Assembly: GCF_030055635.1 (NCBI RefSeq)
Contig: NZ_JASFYM010000014.1
Location: forward strand, 1 to 54,506
Source of the DNA: Methanothrix sp.
GTDB taxonomy: Archaea > Halobacteriota > Methanosarcinia > Methanotrichales > Methanotrichaceae
DNA: 54,506 bases
Direction: 5' to 3'
Below, piece by piece: positions 23,579 to 32,369 of this stretch (its first letter is position 1; the number at the start of each line of letters is the position of its first letter). Position numbers and translations under genes: made by a program. Below the pieces are notes generated by a model that saw only the letters and a program-made list of their open reading frames with translations, had not been told where the DNA came from and made no database searches.

Positions 23579-23929
23579 GTGTCTGTGCATCCCGGGGATG
23601 GAAGTTTGGATGGAATGATAGTATTCGAGGTGGAGATCGAGGATCCCACCGTCATGCGCTCGAGAATAATCTGGCCGACCGCAGAGGGCCCGTGGATAGA
23701 GGGCGGCGTGGATGAGCTTGTTGTTCATCTCATCTACGCGATGTGGTCTGCATATAACACAGCCTGGGCCCTGTCTCTCGTGATATCAAGCCGGTATGCG
23801 GATCTCGGCATCTCGGTCTCAGAGTCCCTCTCGAAGCTCATCTGCACGCTGGGCGCTGTGGAGATAAGCGAGATACGAATGGACAAAAACGCCCTCGAGG
23901 AACTCAGGAACAGCAGAATAGAGCCGTGA
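23579..23929 (+). CDS. Conserved-looking protein of unknown function, 116 residues
   Basis: Starts at GTG 23579 with GGGGGTGA immediately upstream; ATG at 23615 is an alternative. The sequence (MIVFEVEIEDPTVMRSRIIWPTAEG, then WSAYNTAWALSLVISSRY, then a charged end ELRNSRIEP) suggests a mixed alpha/beta soluble protein with an amphipathic helix. It is divergent from the dUTPase-like gene, with TTAAATAT about 45 bases before the start as a probable TATA box. No family was recognised. Confidence 0.65.
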   Translation: MSVHPGDGSLDGMIVFEVEIEDPTVMRSRIIWPTAEGPWIEGGVDELVVHLIYAMWSAYNTAWALSLVISSRYADLGISVSESLSKLICTLGAVEISEIRMDKNALEELRNSRIEP

Positions 23930-24263
23930 CAATTGGGACACAGAAATCCGGTATGCATCGGCAGCATGAAACCTGTCGGGTGCAGATTTTGTACTTACAT
24001 TGAGACCATAAGCCCTCGACCCGCTGAATCTATGCGGTACTGCGTCAGATAAAAGATCACGATTTCCGCGAGGTTGTATGGTTCCCTATTGATACAGAAT
24101 CGGTATCTCGATGATGATCTCCGTGTGGATCGCGGTGTTTCCTGGATTTCCGCATGCAGCGATGCTGCTCATCACCTAGATCATCTGTAGATCGCTTCTA
24201 GATCTTATCTGACTCACATATAAAAATCAACCTTTTATTCCCTGGCGCACCCTCTCTGCATGT
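23930..24263. other. Intergenic stretch with TATA box for the Tyr/Trp-rich secreted protein
   Basis: A TATA box (CATATAAAAAT, 24216-24226) lies 38-48 bases before the ATG at 24264. The rest shows nothing I can identify: no open frame of note, no tRNA, no repeat that I found elsewhere in the window. Confidence 0.45.
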
Positions 24264-25013
24264 ATGATGCTTAAAGAACTGATCATCGGACTGGTGATCG
24301 TCGCAGGCCTTTCTGCTGCGATGAACCCAGAGGATTATGATGCTCTTTACCCAACAGAGTATCCGGATCAGCCGGCTGACTATTACCAGCCGCCGCCTGA
24401 TAGCGCATATTTCACAAATGAGGAGCCTGCAGATGCCGGCAGCCTGGTTGATCAGGGCGCTGTGGATGACCCATCTGTCCTGAGCAGCGTGCCAGAGGGA
24501 AACGGGCTGTGGATAGTTGATGGTTTGAATTATGAGCACACGGTCAGCCTGAACGTGCCGCCAAAGAGCTGGGCGAACCAGGAGATAGTGCCATCGGTAG
24601 GTGGTGACCTGGTCATATACTACGAGTACCCGACCGGCCAGATAGTCACACAGCATCTGGGTCGCGTGCGCCCATACCACAGATACTGGGCATGGTTCTA
24701 CGGGCCGTTCCCCGGCGTCTACAAGGTATGGTACGTGATTGATGGCGTCTACAGGAGCAACTACGTCTGGTACTACGTCCGCGAGGACTGGCCGTGGTGG
24801 TACGGAGGCTACACGTTCACAACATACTATTACACGCTTCCGGTCAGGTACTACTACAGGCCAATAGTGTATGAGCCGATACGATGGACCTACAAGTACA
24901 CATGGGAGTGGAGGTCAACAGGGCACACATGGCATGACGGCCGGCACGATGGACATCATGACGGCAGACCTGGCGGAAGGCGCGAGTTTGTCACAACTAT
25001 CATAGATCCGTGA
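24264..25013 (+). CDS. Tyr/Trp-rich secreted or surface protein
   Basis: A 249-residue protein with an N-terminal signal peptide (about 1-19, ending SAAMNPED). After an acidic, Pro/Tyr-rich segment (25-60) comes a domain exceptionally rich in Tyr and Trp, especially residues 140-215 (WAWFYGPFPGVYKVWYV, then WPWWYGGYTFTTYYYTLP). A His/Gly/Asp/Arg tail repeats HDGRHDGHHDGRPGGR. The aromatic density suggests a beta-sandwich or an adhesion/sheath-associated role, but no family is recognised. Methanothrix-type cells have an unusual proteinaceous sheath, so a sheath role is a speculation worth testing. Confidence 0.75.
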   Translation: MMLKELIIGLVIVAGLSAAMNPEDYDALYPTEYPDQPADYYQPPPDSAYFTNEEPADAGSLVDQGAVDDPSVLSSVPEGNGLWIVDGLNYEHTVSLNVPPKSWANQEIVPSVGGDLVIYYEYPTGQIVTQHLGRVRPYHRYWAWFYGPFPGVYKVWYVIDGVYRSNYVWYYVREDWPWWYGGYTFTTYYYTLPVRYYYRPIVYEPIRWTYKYTWEWRSTGHTWHDGRHDGHHDGRPGGRREFVTTIIDP

Positions 25014-25078
25014 GGATCTCCTTCCATAAAGACTTTCTTCGCGAAGTACGCAGGCTGTTCATATTTTATACTATAATT

Positions 25079-25459
25079 TTAAGCGTACAACATTATGACG
25101 AAGATTCTTGAAAGAATAATAAAATATATGAATATAAAGCTACTTATCAAACATAGCAGATCAATTGCAACAAAAAGATAGCATTTATTATCATTATATT
25201 TCAGAATTGTTTTATCCACACCGAGTCCCACTATGCCAAGCGACTTTACATTCTCAGGTTTGTAATCCAGGGACTCCTTGAATCGTGTGATCCAGTAATG
25301 CACACTTGACTTACCCACACCAAGAACTGCTGCCGTCCTCCTAACGCTGGATGAGACCACGTAGGTAGCTATCGCGAAAAGCTTAACTTCTAAAGGCACC
25401 TTATTTCTGCTGAAGAGAGGTAAGCTGGATAACGCAGAAATCAGAGTGCTGGATGTCAT
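25079..25459 (-). pseudogene. Transposase N-terminal fragment (truncated)
   Basis: An open frame of 126 codons that begins like an archaeal DDE transposase. A helix-turn-helix region is RNKVPLEVKLFAIATYVVSS and RRTAAVLGVGKSSVHYWITRF. The first part of the catalytic core has VDKTILK (first Asp) and YLFVAID (second-Asp region). After LFVAID the sequence changes to a hydrophobic non-homologous tail, and the remaining core and the C-terminus are lacking. It is therefore a broken copy, probably inactive. It sits in an AT-rich stretch between the Tyr/Trp-rich gene and nadA. Confidence 0.75.
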
Positions 25460-25640
25460 CCGGCATCACCTCTCTAAATTTCAGTGAGCTAATTTTATAC
25501 TCAGTTCTGTTTTTTATCTTATTCGGACAGGTCCGATTCGAGTAATACGCAGCGCAACTATCATGGAAGCATCGAGATGTACGGCATGTGGCTGACAGCA
25601 GCCTTTTTAAACAATGACCTATCACCAGATCCGGACTATT

Positions 25641-26534
25641 ATGCTTGAGAAGGAGATACTGAGGCTGAAGTCTGAGAGAAATGCCATCATACTCGCGCAT
25701 AACTACCAGCCAGCGGACGTGCAGGACATCGCCGATCTCACCGGCGACTCCCTGGAGCTGAGCAGGGCAGCAGCCACAATCGACTGCAAAGTTCTCGTCT
25801 TCTGCGGCGTGGACTTCATGGCGCAGACAGCAGCCATACTCTCTCCTGAGAAGATCGTCGTACATCCGGACAGGAGCGCCTGCTGCCCGATGGCGCAGAT
25901 GATCTCGCCCCAGGATGTGAGGTCGCTGAGAGAGAGGTATCCTGATGCTGCGGTGGTCTGCTACGTCAATTCCTCAGCCGAGGTCAAGGCTGAAAGCGAT
26001 ATATGCTGCACATCCGCGAATGGTGTGCAGGTCGTCAACGCCCTGGATGCTGATGAGATCCTGTTCATACCGGACAGGAACCTCGCAGCTTACATCGCCA
26101 GGCACACTGATAAAAGGATAATCCCCTGGAACGGTTACTGCTACGTCCACGACAGATACAACGCATCAGACGTCCTGGAGGCCAGGAGAAAGCATCCTGA
26201 TGCTGAGCTTCTCGTCCATCCCGAGTGCAGGCCTGAGGTCATAGAGCTGGCAGATGGCGTGTACAGCACCTCAGGTATGCTGAAGCATGCGAGAGCCAGC
26301 GGCGCGGACGAGTTCATAATAGGGACTGAGATCGGTATCCTCCACAGGCTCTGCGCTGAGAACCCGCGGAAGAGGTTCTACCCGCTCAGCACAGGTGCTG
26401 TATGCGAGGACATGAAGAAGACATCGCTGAAGAAGGTCCTGAGAGCTCTGGAGACGCTTTCCCCCCGAGTCGAGGTCCCACAGAGCACAGCGGTCAGGGC
26501 GAGACGTGCGATAGAGAGGATGCTCGCTGTCTGA
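25641..26534 (+). CDS. nadA: Quinolinate synthase A
   Basis: A 297-residue quinolinate synthase that condenses iminoaspartate with dihydroxyacetone phosphate in NAD synthesis, using one oxygen-sensitive 4Fe-4S cluster. The three cluster cysteines are placed in SACCPMA (about 81-82), HPECRPE (196) and GAVCEDM (255). The triplicated fold is complete (AHNYQPADVQDIADLTGDS, CYVNSSAEVKAESDICCTSAN, TSGMLKHA). The start at 25641 (MLEKEILRL) was chosen over a Met nine codons upstream, because TTTTTAAAC at 25604-25612 then gives a short leader. nadB or an aspartate dehydrogenase and nadC are not adjacent. Confidence 0.95.
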   Translation: MLEKEILRLKSERNAIILAHNYQPADVQDIADLTGDSLELSRAAATIDCKVLVFCGVDFMAQTAAILSPEKIVVHPDRSACCPMAQMISPQDVRSLRERYPDAAVVCYVNSSAEVKAESDICCTSANGVQVVNALDADEILFIPDRNLAAYIARHTDKRIIPWNGYCYVHDRYNASDVLEARRKHPDAELLVHPECRPEVIELADGVYSTSGMLKHARASGADEFIIGTEIGILHRLCAENPRKRFYPLSTGAVCEDMKKTSLKKVLRALETLSPRVEVPQSTAVRARRAIERMLAV

Positions 26535-26739
26535 GATCCGCAAAAACAAAGGTTCACCTTTTTGATGTGCAGGAAATTATATAAAGAAGATGACAGATCC
26601 CTGCGAATTCGGCGGGTCGGTAACCTTGCAAAAAGAGGCGAATTCGATTGCTTTGAAGTTACCAGCGCTTGCCTCTCCTACGGTTCGACTAAATGAGCCA
26701 GACCAGATCGATATGGCTCATCAATGATACCCCTATTGT

Positions 26740-26885
26740 TTAATACACTCATCTATTCAGCAACTTAGGGGTCGAGAGGCAGGTTGCCGAAAGCCCTCAT
26801 TCTATAGGAGCGCGTAGCAGGACCGGTGCCGCTACAGGCGAGTTATCAGATGGATAAGAGCGACAAATGTTACTTCTTTCCGGGA
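26740..26885 (-). repeat. Dispersed repeat family C, copy 2
   Basis: The inverted counterpart of 21970-22135. On the reverse strand it reads GCTCTTATCCATCTGATAAC, GGCACCGGTCCTGCTA, CAACCTGCC and CCCCTAAGTTGCTGAA in the same order and near-identical spacing as copy 1. The spacing match over about 130 bases argues against chance. Confidence 0.65.
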
Positions 26886-27293
26886 ATTTCTCTACTTCAG
26901 CATAGTTACTTCTGCAACGCCAGGATAGGAGATATCGGCCGTTTGGTTGAAGCCAATGGTTAGCGGGCGCTCAGGCCATATTCGGTACATTCATGTGGGC
27001 CGCGTTCATACGACGTTCGCGAGAAAGTACATGAGGTGATGGAGGTGGTGCTTCGAGGCGCGCCTGAGTTTGGCGGATATCACGAGTTACATTTCCATCC
27101 TGCTCGCCATTGCAAGAGCATAATCCTCCTTTGATCTGCCCCTGCTCTCCGTCAGTGCAGCCTTCAGCATCGATCCATGCTCCTTCAGCCAGTCGAACTT
27201 TGTGCAGGATTCAAGGTCATCACATCCAAGAGGTATTTATATTGACCTGCCAGCTCGCTGTAGCACAGAGCATCATTCAAGCCCATAACAGTA

Positions 27294-27380
27294 AAGCGAA
27301 CCTTCTCCCGGGTCGGCTTCATATTCCGGACTACGATGCCGGAGTTATATGAAACGCGAAATAATTTCGGGCCTCCACAA
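27294..27380 (+). repeat. Dispersed repeat family A, copy 2
   Basis: Matches 43-129 with about fifteen differences by eye, including AGCGAACCTTC, GGTC.GCTTCATATTCCGG and ACGCGAAATAATTTCGGG. It ends just after the 3' end of the K+ channel gene (27406, reverse). Confidence 0.75.
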
Positions 27381-27405
27381 AGGTGCCTTGGCGGAGCAAT
27401 AGATA

Positions 27406-28203
27406 TCATCTCCTCTTTATCGGCTTTCCACAGTGAGGACACACCATCTCGTGGCTCTCCCTTCTCCTCTGAAGGGCCTCGCTGAAGCCGGATGCGATTA
27501 TGCCAGCTGGCAGAGCGAAGAGACCTATTCCAAGCATAACTACCACAGAGCCTATGAGCTTGCCAGCGGGCGTTACAGGGTACACATCGCCGTAGCCTAC
27601 GGTTGCCAGAGTCACCAGACCCCACCACATGGCTGCGGGTATCGATGAGAACTTATCGGGCTGTGCATCATGCTCCACCTCGTACATAAGCGTGGATGAG
27701 ACCAGGAGAAGTATCAGCAGCGAGACAAAGACCAGTACAAGCTCATCCTTCTTCATCCTGATGACATCCTCGAATAGATCGATCGACTCTGTGTATCTCA
27801 CGAGCTTCATGATCCTGAGCAGCCGGAAGAGGCGTACCACTCTGAGAACCCTCATGTCCGGAAACACGAATGGCAGATAGAATGGCAAAAACGCAAGCAG
27901 GTCAGCAACCGCAAGCGGCGTTCTCATGAACCTGAATCTTCCCCGTATGGGGTCGCTGAAGCGGGGATCGACTGTGCACGACCAGACCCGGAGAATGTAT
28001 TCTACGGTGAAAACGGCAACAGAGAACATCTCGAAGAGATCGAAGAGATGCGCAAAGCGCGCGTTTATCCACCAGACGGTCTCAAGCACCACTGCCGTAA
28101 CGTTTAGGACTATGAGACATATTATGAAGACGTCGAACCATCTCCCCTCATCGTCCCCGGGCTCAAGAAGCCTGTGGACATGATGCTTGATCCCTGAGCT
28201 CAT
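27406..28203 (-). CDS. Voltage-gated potassium channel with C-terminal Cys knuckle
   Basis: A 265-residue six-helix channel. Helices S1 to S3 occupy about 22-112, and the voltage sensor S4 is near 118-136 (RVLRVVRLFRLLRIMKLVR, Arg every third position). S5, the pore helix and the selectivity filter TVGYGD (201-206) follow, then S6 with a PAG gating bend (LPAGIIASGF). The last residues hold one CxxC (CPHCGKPIKRR), half of a zinc ribbon. The filter is the K+ consensus. It resembles KvAP-like archaeal channels. A second, diverged channel with a complete zinc ribbon is at 53457-54332. Confidence 0.93.
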   Translation of the reverse strand: MSSGIKHHVHRLLEPGDDEGRWFDVFIICLIVLNVTAVVLETVWWINARFAHLFDLFEMFSVAVFTVEYILRVWSCTVDPRFSDPIRGRFRFMRTPLAVADLLAFLPFYLPFVFPDMRVLRVVRLFRLLRIMKLVRYTESIDLFEDVIRMKKDELVLVFVSLLILLLVSSTLMYEVEHDAQPDKFSSIPAAMWWGLVTLATVGYGDVYPVTPAGKLIGSVVVMLGIGLFALPAGIIASGFSEALQRRRESHEMVCPHCGKPIKRR

Positions 28204-28609
28204 TCGCGGGAGCTGAGGTAATCTCCAGATAAAACACTTTCCTCCAGGTGGGTTGGGAGATGTGCACTCCTCTCAGGTCATGAGTGTTTGGTACGAAAAT
28301 GTCCTTTGATGCGGTCGTGGACCCGTATAACCGAATTCAGATCATGTTTCCTCATTTCATGTAGCATTATGCCGGTGTACTCTGATTCCTGAAAGCCACT
28401 TCAGCTATTCAAGCACACAGCCCTTTGACGCCATACCATTTCATCCACATGGGTGACCCCGCGTTGTGAGCAGTTTTATCCAAAAAATTAATAAATCATG
28501 TAACTCATTTCATACTTGTAACATCAAACGAGTGACATATTAATTATAGTAATAATACATTTAAATTATCTAACAATCATAAAATTAAGTTATATCAGGT
28601 GGTTGTAGT
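28204..28609. other. Intergenic stretch: split copy of repeat family B and AT-rich promoter region
   Basis: 28287-28320 (TTTGGTACGAAAATG, GATGCGGTC) and 28434-28472 (TTTCATCCACATGGGTGACC) are the two halves of repeat family B, separated by about 115 bases. Within the insert, 28371-28396 resembles family C. The last 130 bases (28480-28600) are strongly A/T-rich and hold the promoter of the ABC transporter operon, with AGGTGG seven bases before its TTG start. No binding-protein gene is present. Confidence 0.6.
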
Positions 28610-29629
28610 TTGGCTGTTCATATGCCCATTTCGCTAAAAAAATATGATTGCATCATCAAGATAGATCACATCTGGCTATCCAATTACGCCGTATCATTTC
28701 TGCTCATACTCATCCTCAACTTTGTGCTTCCCAGAATGATGCCTGGCGATCCGCTGCATGCCATCTACGGGGAGGAGGCGCTGATAGCAATGACCCCGGA
28801 GATGGAGGCTGAAATAATAAAGAGATTCGCCCTCGACCAGCCATGGCACGCACAGCTGCTCACATACATTGTTGCACTGCTCAGGGGTGATCTCGGATAC
28901 TCCTACTACTACAGAACCGGTGTCTCGGATGTGATAATAAGCTTCCTCCCATGGACTCTGCTCCTGACAGGTCTTGCGTTCATCATCTCATCGTGCATAG
29001 GAGTGGTTCTGGGCATAGAGTCCGGCTACAGAAGGGGCTCGAAGCTGGATGGTTGCATGCTTTCAGGAATGATGTTCCTGGGAGGCATGCCCGACTTCTT
29101 CATCGGAATAGTTCTCCTGCTGCTCTTCGGCGTGACTCTGGGATGGGCCCCTCTGGGAGGGGCGATGAGTCCATACGCCGGGCATGATGGGATTGATCTG
29201 GTTCTGGATCTCGCCCATCACCTTGTTCTCCCTCTGATTTCTCTTGTGCTCGTACAGCTCGCCCCCACATACCTGCTCACAAGAAATGCCATGCTAACAA
29301 CGCTCAGGGCCAGGTTCATAATGACGGCGAAGGCGACGGGTTTGAAGGAGGGGGCGATAAGATACAGACATGCCGGCAGGAACTCGCTTCTGCCTGTCGT
29401 GACAGCGATGGGAATGCGCGTGCCGAACATGATAACAGGTGCCCTCTTCCTGGAGATAGTCTTCTCTTACCCCGGCGTTGGAACGCTGCTCAACACCGCG
29501 CTCAGCGCCCGGGACTACCCGCTCATACAGGGGGTGCTGCTGATCGTCACGGTAACCGTACTGGTGACGAACTTTCTGGTGGATATGACCTACGTCCGCC
29601 TGGATCCGAGGGTGAGATATGCACGTTGA
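28610..29629 (+). CDS. Dpp/Opp/Nik-type ABC transporter permease (DppB-like)
   Basis: A 339-residue permease of the peptide/nickel family with six membrane helices. The N-terminal segment RMMPGDPLHAIYG and the EAA-like loop (LTTLRARFIMTAKATGLKEGAIRYRHAGRNSLLPVVT) that contacts the ATPase are typical; the end is ARDYPLIQGVLL...FLVDMTYVRLDPRVRY. The start is TTG at 28610 with AGGTGG as its site; ATG 28622 is an alternative. It overlaps the next permease by eleven bases. No solute-binding protein gene lies upstream, which is unusual for this family; one encoded elsewhere probably serves it. Confidence 0.88.
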   Translation: MAVHMPISLKKYDCIIKIDHIWLSNYAVSFLLILILNFVLPRMMPGDPLHAIYGEEALIAMTPEMEAEIIKRFALDQPWHAQLLTYIVALLRGDLGYSYYYRTGVSDVIISFLPWTLLLTGLAFIISSCIGVVLGIESGYRRGSKLDGCMLSGMMFLGGMPDFFIGIVLLLLFGVTLGWAPLGGAMSPYAGHDGIDLVLDLAHHLVLPLISLVLVQLAPTYLLTRNAMLTTLRARFIMTAKATGLKEGAIRYRHAGRNSLLPVVTAMGMRVPNMITGALFLEIVFSYPGVGTLLNTALSARDYPLIQGVLLIVTVTVLVTNFLVDMTYVRLDPRVRYAR

Positions 29630-30452
29630 TCTCTGGAATGAGATGAGATCCAGCTCTGCTGGAGTATTCGGGATGGTGATAGTTGCGGTAATCGCAGGCC
29701 TTGCGTTATCCGCTCCTATCATAGCTCCATCATACAGGGATATCGGGCCGGTCTTCAGCCCGCCGTCGGAGGAGCATCTGCTCGGCACAGACGATCTCGG
29801 TCAGGATATCGCGGCCAAGCTGATACATGGAGCGAGGACATCGCTGATAATCGCATTGGGGGTGTCACTCCTCTCAGTGGTGATAAGCGTGATCATGGGG
29901 GGAAGCGCAGCGATGCTCGGCGGCACATACGACAGGGTCTGCATGAGGGCTGTGGATGCTGTGATGTCTTTACCCTCAGTGGTCGTGATGATACTTGTGG
30001 CAGCCTATATCCGCCCGAATCTGTGGCTGCTTATAATCCTGATTTCTCTCTTCAGCTGGCCGGGCGGTGCGAGGATCGTTAGATCGCAGACGCTATCGCT
30101 CCGGGAGAGGCTGCATGTCATGGCTGCCCGCACCTTCGGCGCCTCCCGGAGATACCTTCTCTGGAGACACATCCTCCCTGACCTGGGGCCGGTCCTCGTG
30201 GCAATAATGATACAGGATGCCAGGCGCGCTGTTCTCATGGAGGCTGGCCTGGCATTTCTTGGTGTCTCAGACCCGATGGTGGTGAGCTGGGGCAGGATGA
30301 TGAAGCAGGCGATGTCATTCACGTATCTGGATGTATGGAAGTGGTGGCTGATTCCAGCGGGTGCTCTGCTCTCGTTAACGCTTGTAGGTTTGAGCCTGAT
30401 CGCCGCATCACTCGAGAGGGCGATGGATCCGAGGCTGCAGGAGGATGTCTGA
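29619..30452 (+). CDS. Dpp/Opp/Nik-type ABC transporter permease (DppC-like)
   Basis: A 277-residue partner permease. It has the DppC hallmark HLLGTDDLGQDIAAKLIHGARTSL after the first helix, five further helices, and the EAA loop (HVMAARTFGASRRYLLWRHILPDLGPVLVA). It begins inside the end of the first permease, and its stop (TGA) shares bases with the ATG of the ATPase gene (TGATG at 30450-30454). All three proteins are thus translationally coupled. The substrate is not deducible from the permeases: peptides, nickel or other metal chelates are possible. Confidence 0.9.
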   Translation: MHVDLWNEMRSSSAGVFGMVIVAVIAGLALSAPIIAPSYRDIGPVFSPPSEEHLLGTDDLGQDIAAKLIHGARTSLIIALGVSLLSVVISVIMGGSAAMLGGTYDRVCMRAVDAVMSLPSVVVMILVAAYIRPNLWLLIILISLFSWPGGARIVRSQTLSLRERLHVMAARTFGASRRYLLWRHILPDLGPVLVAIMIQDARRAVLMEAGLAFLGVSDPMVVSWGRMMKQAMSFTYLDVWKWWLIPAGALLSLTLVGLSLIAASLERAMDPRLQEDV

Positions 30453-32146
30453 TGCTGGAGATATCTGGACTCAGAGCGCGGTATGGAGAGCATGAGGTCC
30501 TGAGAGGCATAGATCTCAGGCTTGAAAAGGGCGACTCCCTGGCGGTCGTCGGAGAGTCCGGAGCGGGCAAGACAACGCTGGGGCTGGCGATAATGCGGCT
30601 CACCGGCGCCCGGCTCGACGGCGATATGGTCTTCGATGGTATGAACCTCCTCGAGCTCTCAGAGGGTGAGATGAGGCGTCTGCGTGGGGACAGGATGGCA
30701 ATGGTATTCCAGAACGTCGAGGATGCGCTCGATCCGGTTTACACCGCAGAGGAGCAGGTCTCCGAAGCGATATCGGCTCACAATAAATGGAGCAGGACGC
30801 GTGTGAGGGAGAGGGCACGCGCACTGCTCACCGCAGTCGGCCTAGACGAGATGAGGTACAGGCTTTATCCTCATCAGCTCAGCGGAGGGGAGAGGCAGAG
30901 GGTTCTCATCGCCATGGCTCTTGCCAACGACCCGGATCTTCTGATCCTAGATGAGCCGACAGCTTCTCTTGATGCGCTCACGAAGGCTGATATCGTGGAG
31001 CTTCTCAGATCCGCAACCTCAGATCGCATTTCTATAATAATCACACACGACATATCGCTCGCATCGTCGCTATCCAAAAAGATGGCAGTGCTCTACTCCG
31101 GCGTGATCATGGAGATGGGCAGGACGGGAGATCTGATAAGAAACCCTAGACATCCGTACACCAGAGGTCTTCTGCGATCATTTCCGAGCATGAGAACAAC
31201 AAAGGACCTCCAGGGGATTCCGGGGAGGACCATCCCTGGGATCGGTGGATGTCCATTTCACCCGCGCTGCACTCAGAGGATAGAGATATGTGAGGTGGAA
31301 ATACCGAGACCCGCGGAATTGAACGGCAGGCTGATCGCGTGCCACAGGGGTGGCATAGTCCCGCTGCTGGAGATCAGGGATGTGAGCAGGAGTTTCAACG
31401 GTTTTCCCGCGGTATCGCATGTCAGCCTCACGCTCTACGAGGGCGAGACGATCGCGCTTGTGGGCGAGAGCGGATCCGGAAAGACCACGCTTGCAAAGAT
31501 CATCATGGGTCTCGTCGAGCCCGACTCTGGAGAGATACTTCTTGAGGGCCAGAGGGCAAGATGGGACGCTGGATTTTACAGGCGCGTGCAGATGGTATTC
31601 CAGAACCCGAAGGAGTCGATAAGCCACAGGCTGAACGTGCTTCAGGCTGTGAGGGAGCCCCTGGACGTGCAGAAGATCGGAAGCGAGGAGGAGAGGATCA
31701 CAAGAGCGATGAGGGCTCTGGAGAGCGCCGAGCTGCCCACAGATCCTGAGTTTCTCAGGAGGTATCCGCACCAGCTCAGCGGTGGCGAGGCGCAGCGTGT
31801 CGCCATTGCGCGGGCTCTGGTCATGCATCCAAAGCTCCTCATTGCTGATGAGCCCACATCAGCGCTGGATCCGAGCGTCCAGGCGAAGATCCTGAAGCTG
31901 CTCATGAACCTGCAGGAGCGTATGGGTCTATCGATCATTTTCATAACGCACGACATCGCCCTGGCGAGAAAGGTGAGCGACAGGGTCGCGGTCATGCTCA
32001 GAGGCAGCATAGTTGAGGAGGGACCGTCGGGCGAGGTTCTAAGAGAACCAGCGCATCGGTACACAGCCTCGCTTGTGGAATGCGCATCCATTTGCACCAG
32101 GATGATGGAGGCACATGCCGTGGAGCGGCAGCATGCTGACTTTTGA
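30452..32146 (+). CDS. Fused DppD-DppF ABC ATPase
   Basis: A 564-residue protein with two complete nucleotide-binding domains, replacing the usual separate D and F subunits. Domain 1 has Walker A GESGAGKT (34-41), signature LSGGERQRV and Walker B LLILDEPT, and ends in the OppD-type tail CPFHPRCTQRIEICEVE. Domain 2 begins near residue 305, with Walker A GESGSGKT near 338, signature LSGGEAQRV and Walker B LLIADEPTSALD. Its C-terminal tail is short. The tail after domain 1 has a Cys pair, as in peptide/nickel ATPases. Fused ATPases of this type are known (GsiA-like). The gene starts inside the DppC stop codon. Confidence 0.92.
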   Translation: MLEISGLRARYGEHEVLRGIDLRLEKGDSLAVVGESGAGKTTLGLAIMRLTGARLDGDMVFDGMNLLELSEGEMRRLRGDRMAMVFQNVEDALDPVYTAEEQVSEAISAHNKWSRTRVRERARALLTAVGLDEMRYRLYPHQLSGGERQRVLIAMALANDPDLLILDEPTASLDALTKADIVELLRSATSDRISIIITHDISLASSLSKKMAVLYSGVIMEMGRTGDLIRNPRHPYTRGLLRSFPSMRTTKDLQGIPGRTIPGIGGCPFHPRCTQRIEICEVEIPRPAELNGRLIACHRGGIVPLLEIRDVSRSFNGFPAVSHVSLTLYEGETIALVGESGSGKTTLAKIIMGLVEPDSGEILLEGQRARWDAGFYRRVQMVFQNPKESISHRLNVLQAVREPLDVQKIGSEEERITRAMRALESAELPTDPEFLRRYPHQLSGGEAQRVAIARALVMHPKLLIADEPTSALDPSVQAKILKLLMNLQERMGLSIIFITHDIALARKVSDRVAVMLRGSIVEEGPSGEVLREPAHRYTASLVECASICTRMMEAHAVERQHADF

Positions 32147-32198
32147 TGAGCCCGTCTCAAAACTGCATCAGCAAATGCTGCTATGGGGCAGCGTCTCC

Positions 32199-32268
32199 GG
32201 TTGGTACGAAAATGGTTATTGAATGCAGACCACTTTTCATTCACATGGGTGATCTTGCGTCATGTGCG
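32199..32268 (+). repeat. Dispersed repeat family B, copy 2
   Basis: Reads GGTTGGTACGAAAATGG, then GAATGCAGACCACTTTTCAT, then ACATGGGTGATCTTGCG, the same order and spacing as the reverse of 5526-5596. It lies shortly after the ABC operon and before the hairpin repeat at 32317. Confidence 0.75.
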
Positions 32269-32316
32269 TTTTTCCAGAACCTCCACTTGACGGCTGTTTT
32301 TGAGAAAGGCTCGATG

Positions 32317-32369
32317 TGACTTCCTTCCCTGATGGGGAAGAGCTGCCTGCGCTTCGACAAAGTCGAAGG
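32317..32369 (+). repeat. Hairpin repeat; second solo copy of the TnpB-end element
   Basis: TGACTTCC, then a stem CTTCCC-TGATG-GGGAAG (32324-32340), then GAGCTGCCTGCG, then CTTCGAC-AAA-GTCGAAG (32352-32368). The flanks match the copies at 13213 and 54338, while the first stem has changed on both sides and still pairs. Further short palindromes follow (GCTTC...GAAGC at 32395-32414, GGCCTTCAGGCC at 32429-32440). The remainder of 32147-32625 has no recognised gene. ATTTATAT near 32567-32574 is a probable TATA element for the next gene. Confidence 0.7.

Larger units (their letters stand above)
26535..27405. other. Gene-poor region rich in decayed repeats
   Basis: About 870 bases without a convincing gene. 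It holds the weak repeat at 26600-26640, family C copy 2 (26740-26885), family A copy 2 (27294-27380), and short frames that look like protein debris. A reverse frame at 27087-27236 reads DLESCTKFDWLKEHGSMLK without a start. A forward frame near 27015-27125 contains VHEVMEVV and GYHEL, which faintly recalls a cation-efflux C-terminus. GAGCCA...TGGCTC near 26693-26718 is an inverted repeat. The region may be a graveyard of insertions. Confidence 0.5.

Noticed and set aside
26590-26727. 45-codon frame starting MTDPCEFGGSVTLQ
   Set aside because: A TATA-like box lies too close to the ATG, there is no ribosome binding site, and the composition is unconvincing; it overlaps a weak repeat.
27015-27125. 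Possible remnant of a cation-efflux (CDF) C-terminus (VHEVMEVV...GYHEL)
   Set aside because: Only a few residues match, a frameshift would be needed upstream, and a competing reverse frame overlaps it.
27087-27236. Reverse frame reading DLESCTKFDWLKEHGSMLK to a stop
   Set aside because: It looks protein-like but has no start codon and is preceded by a stop; at most a gene fragment.
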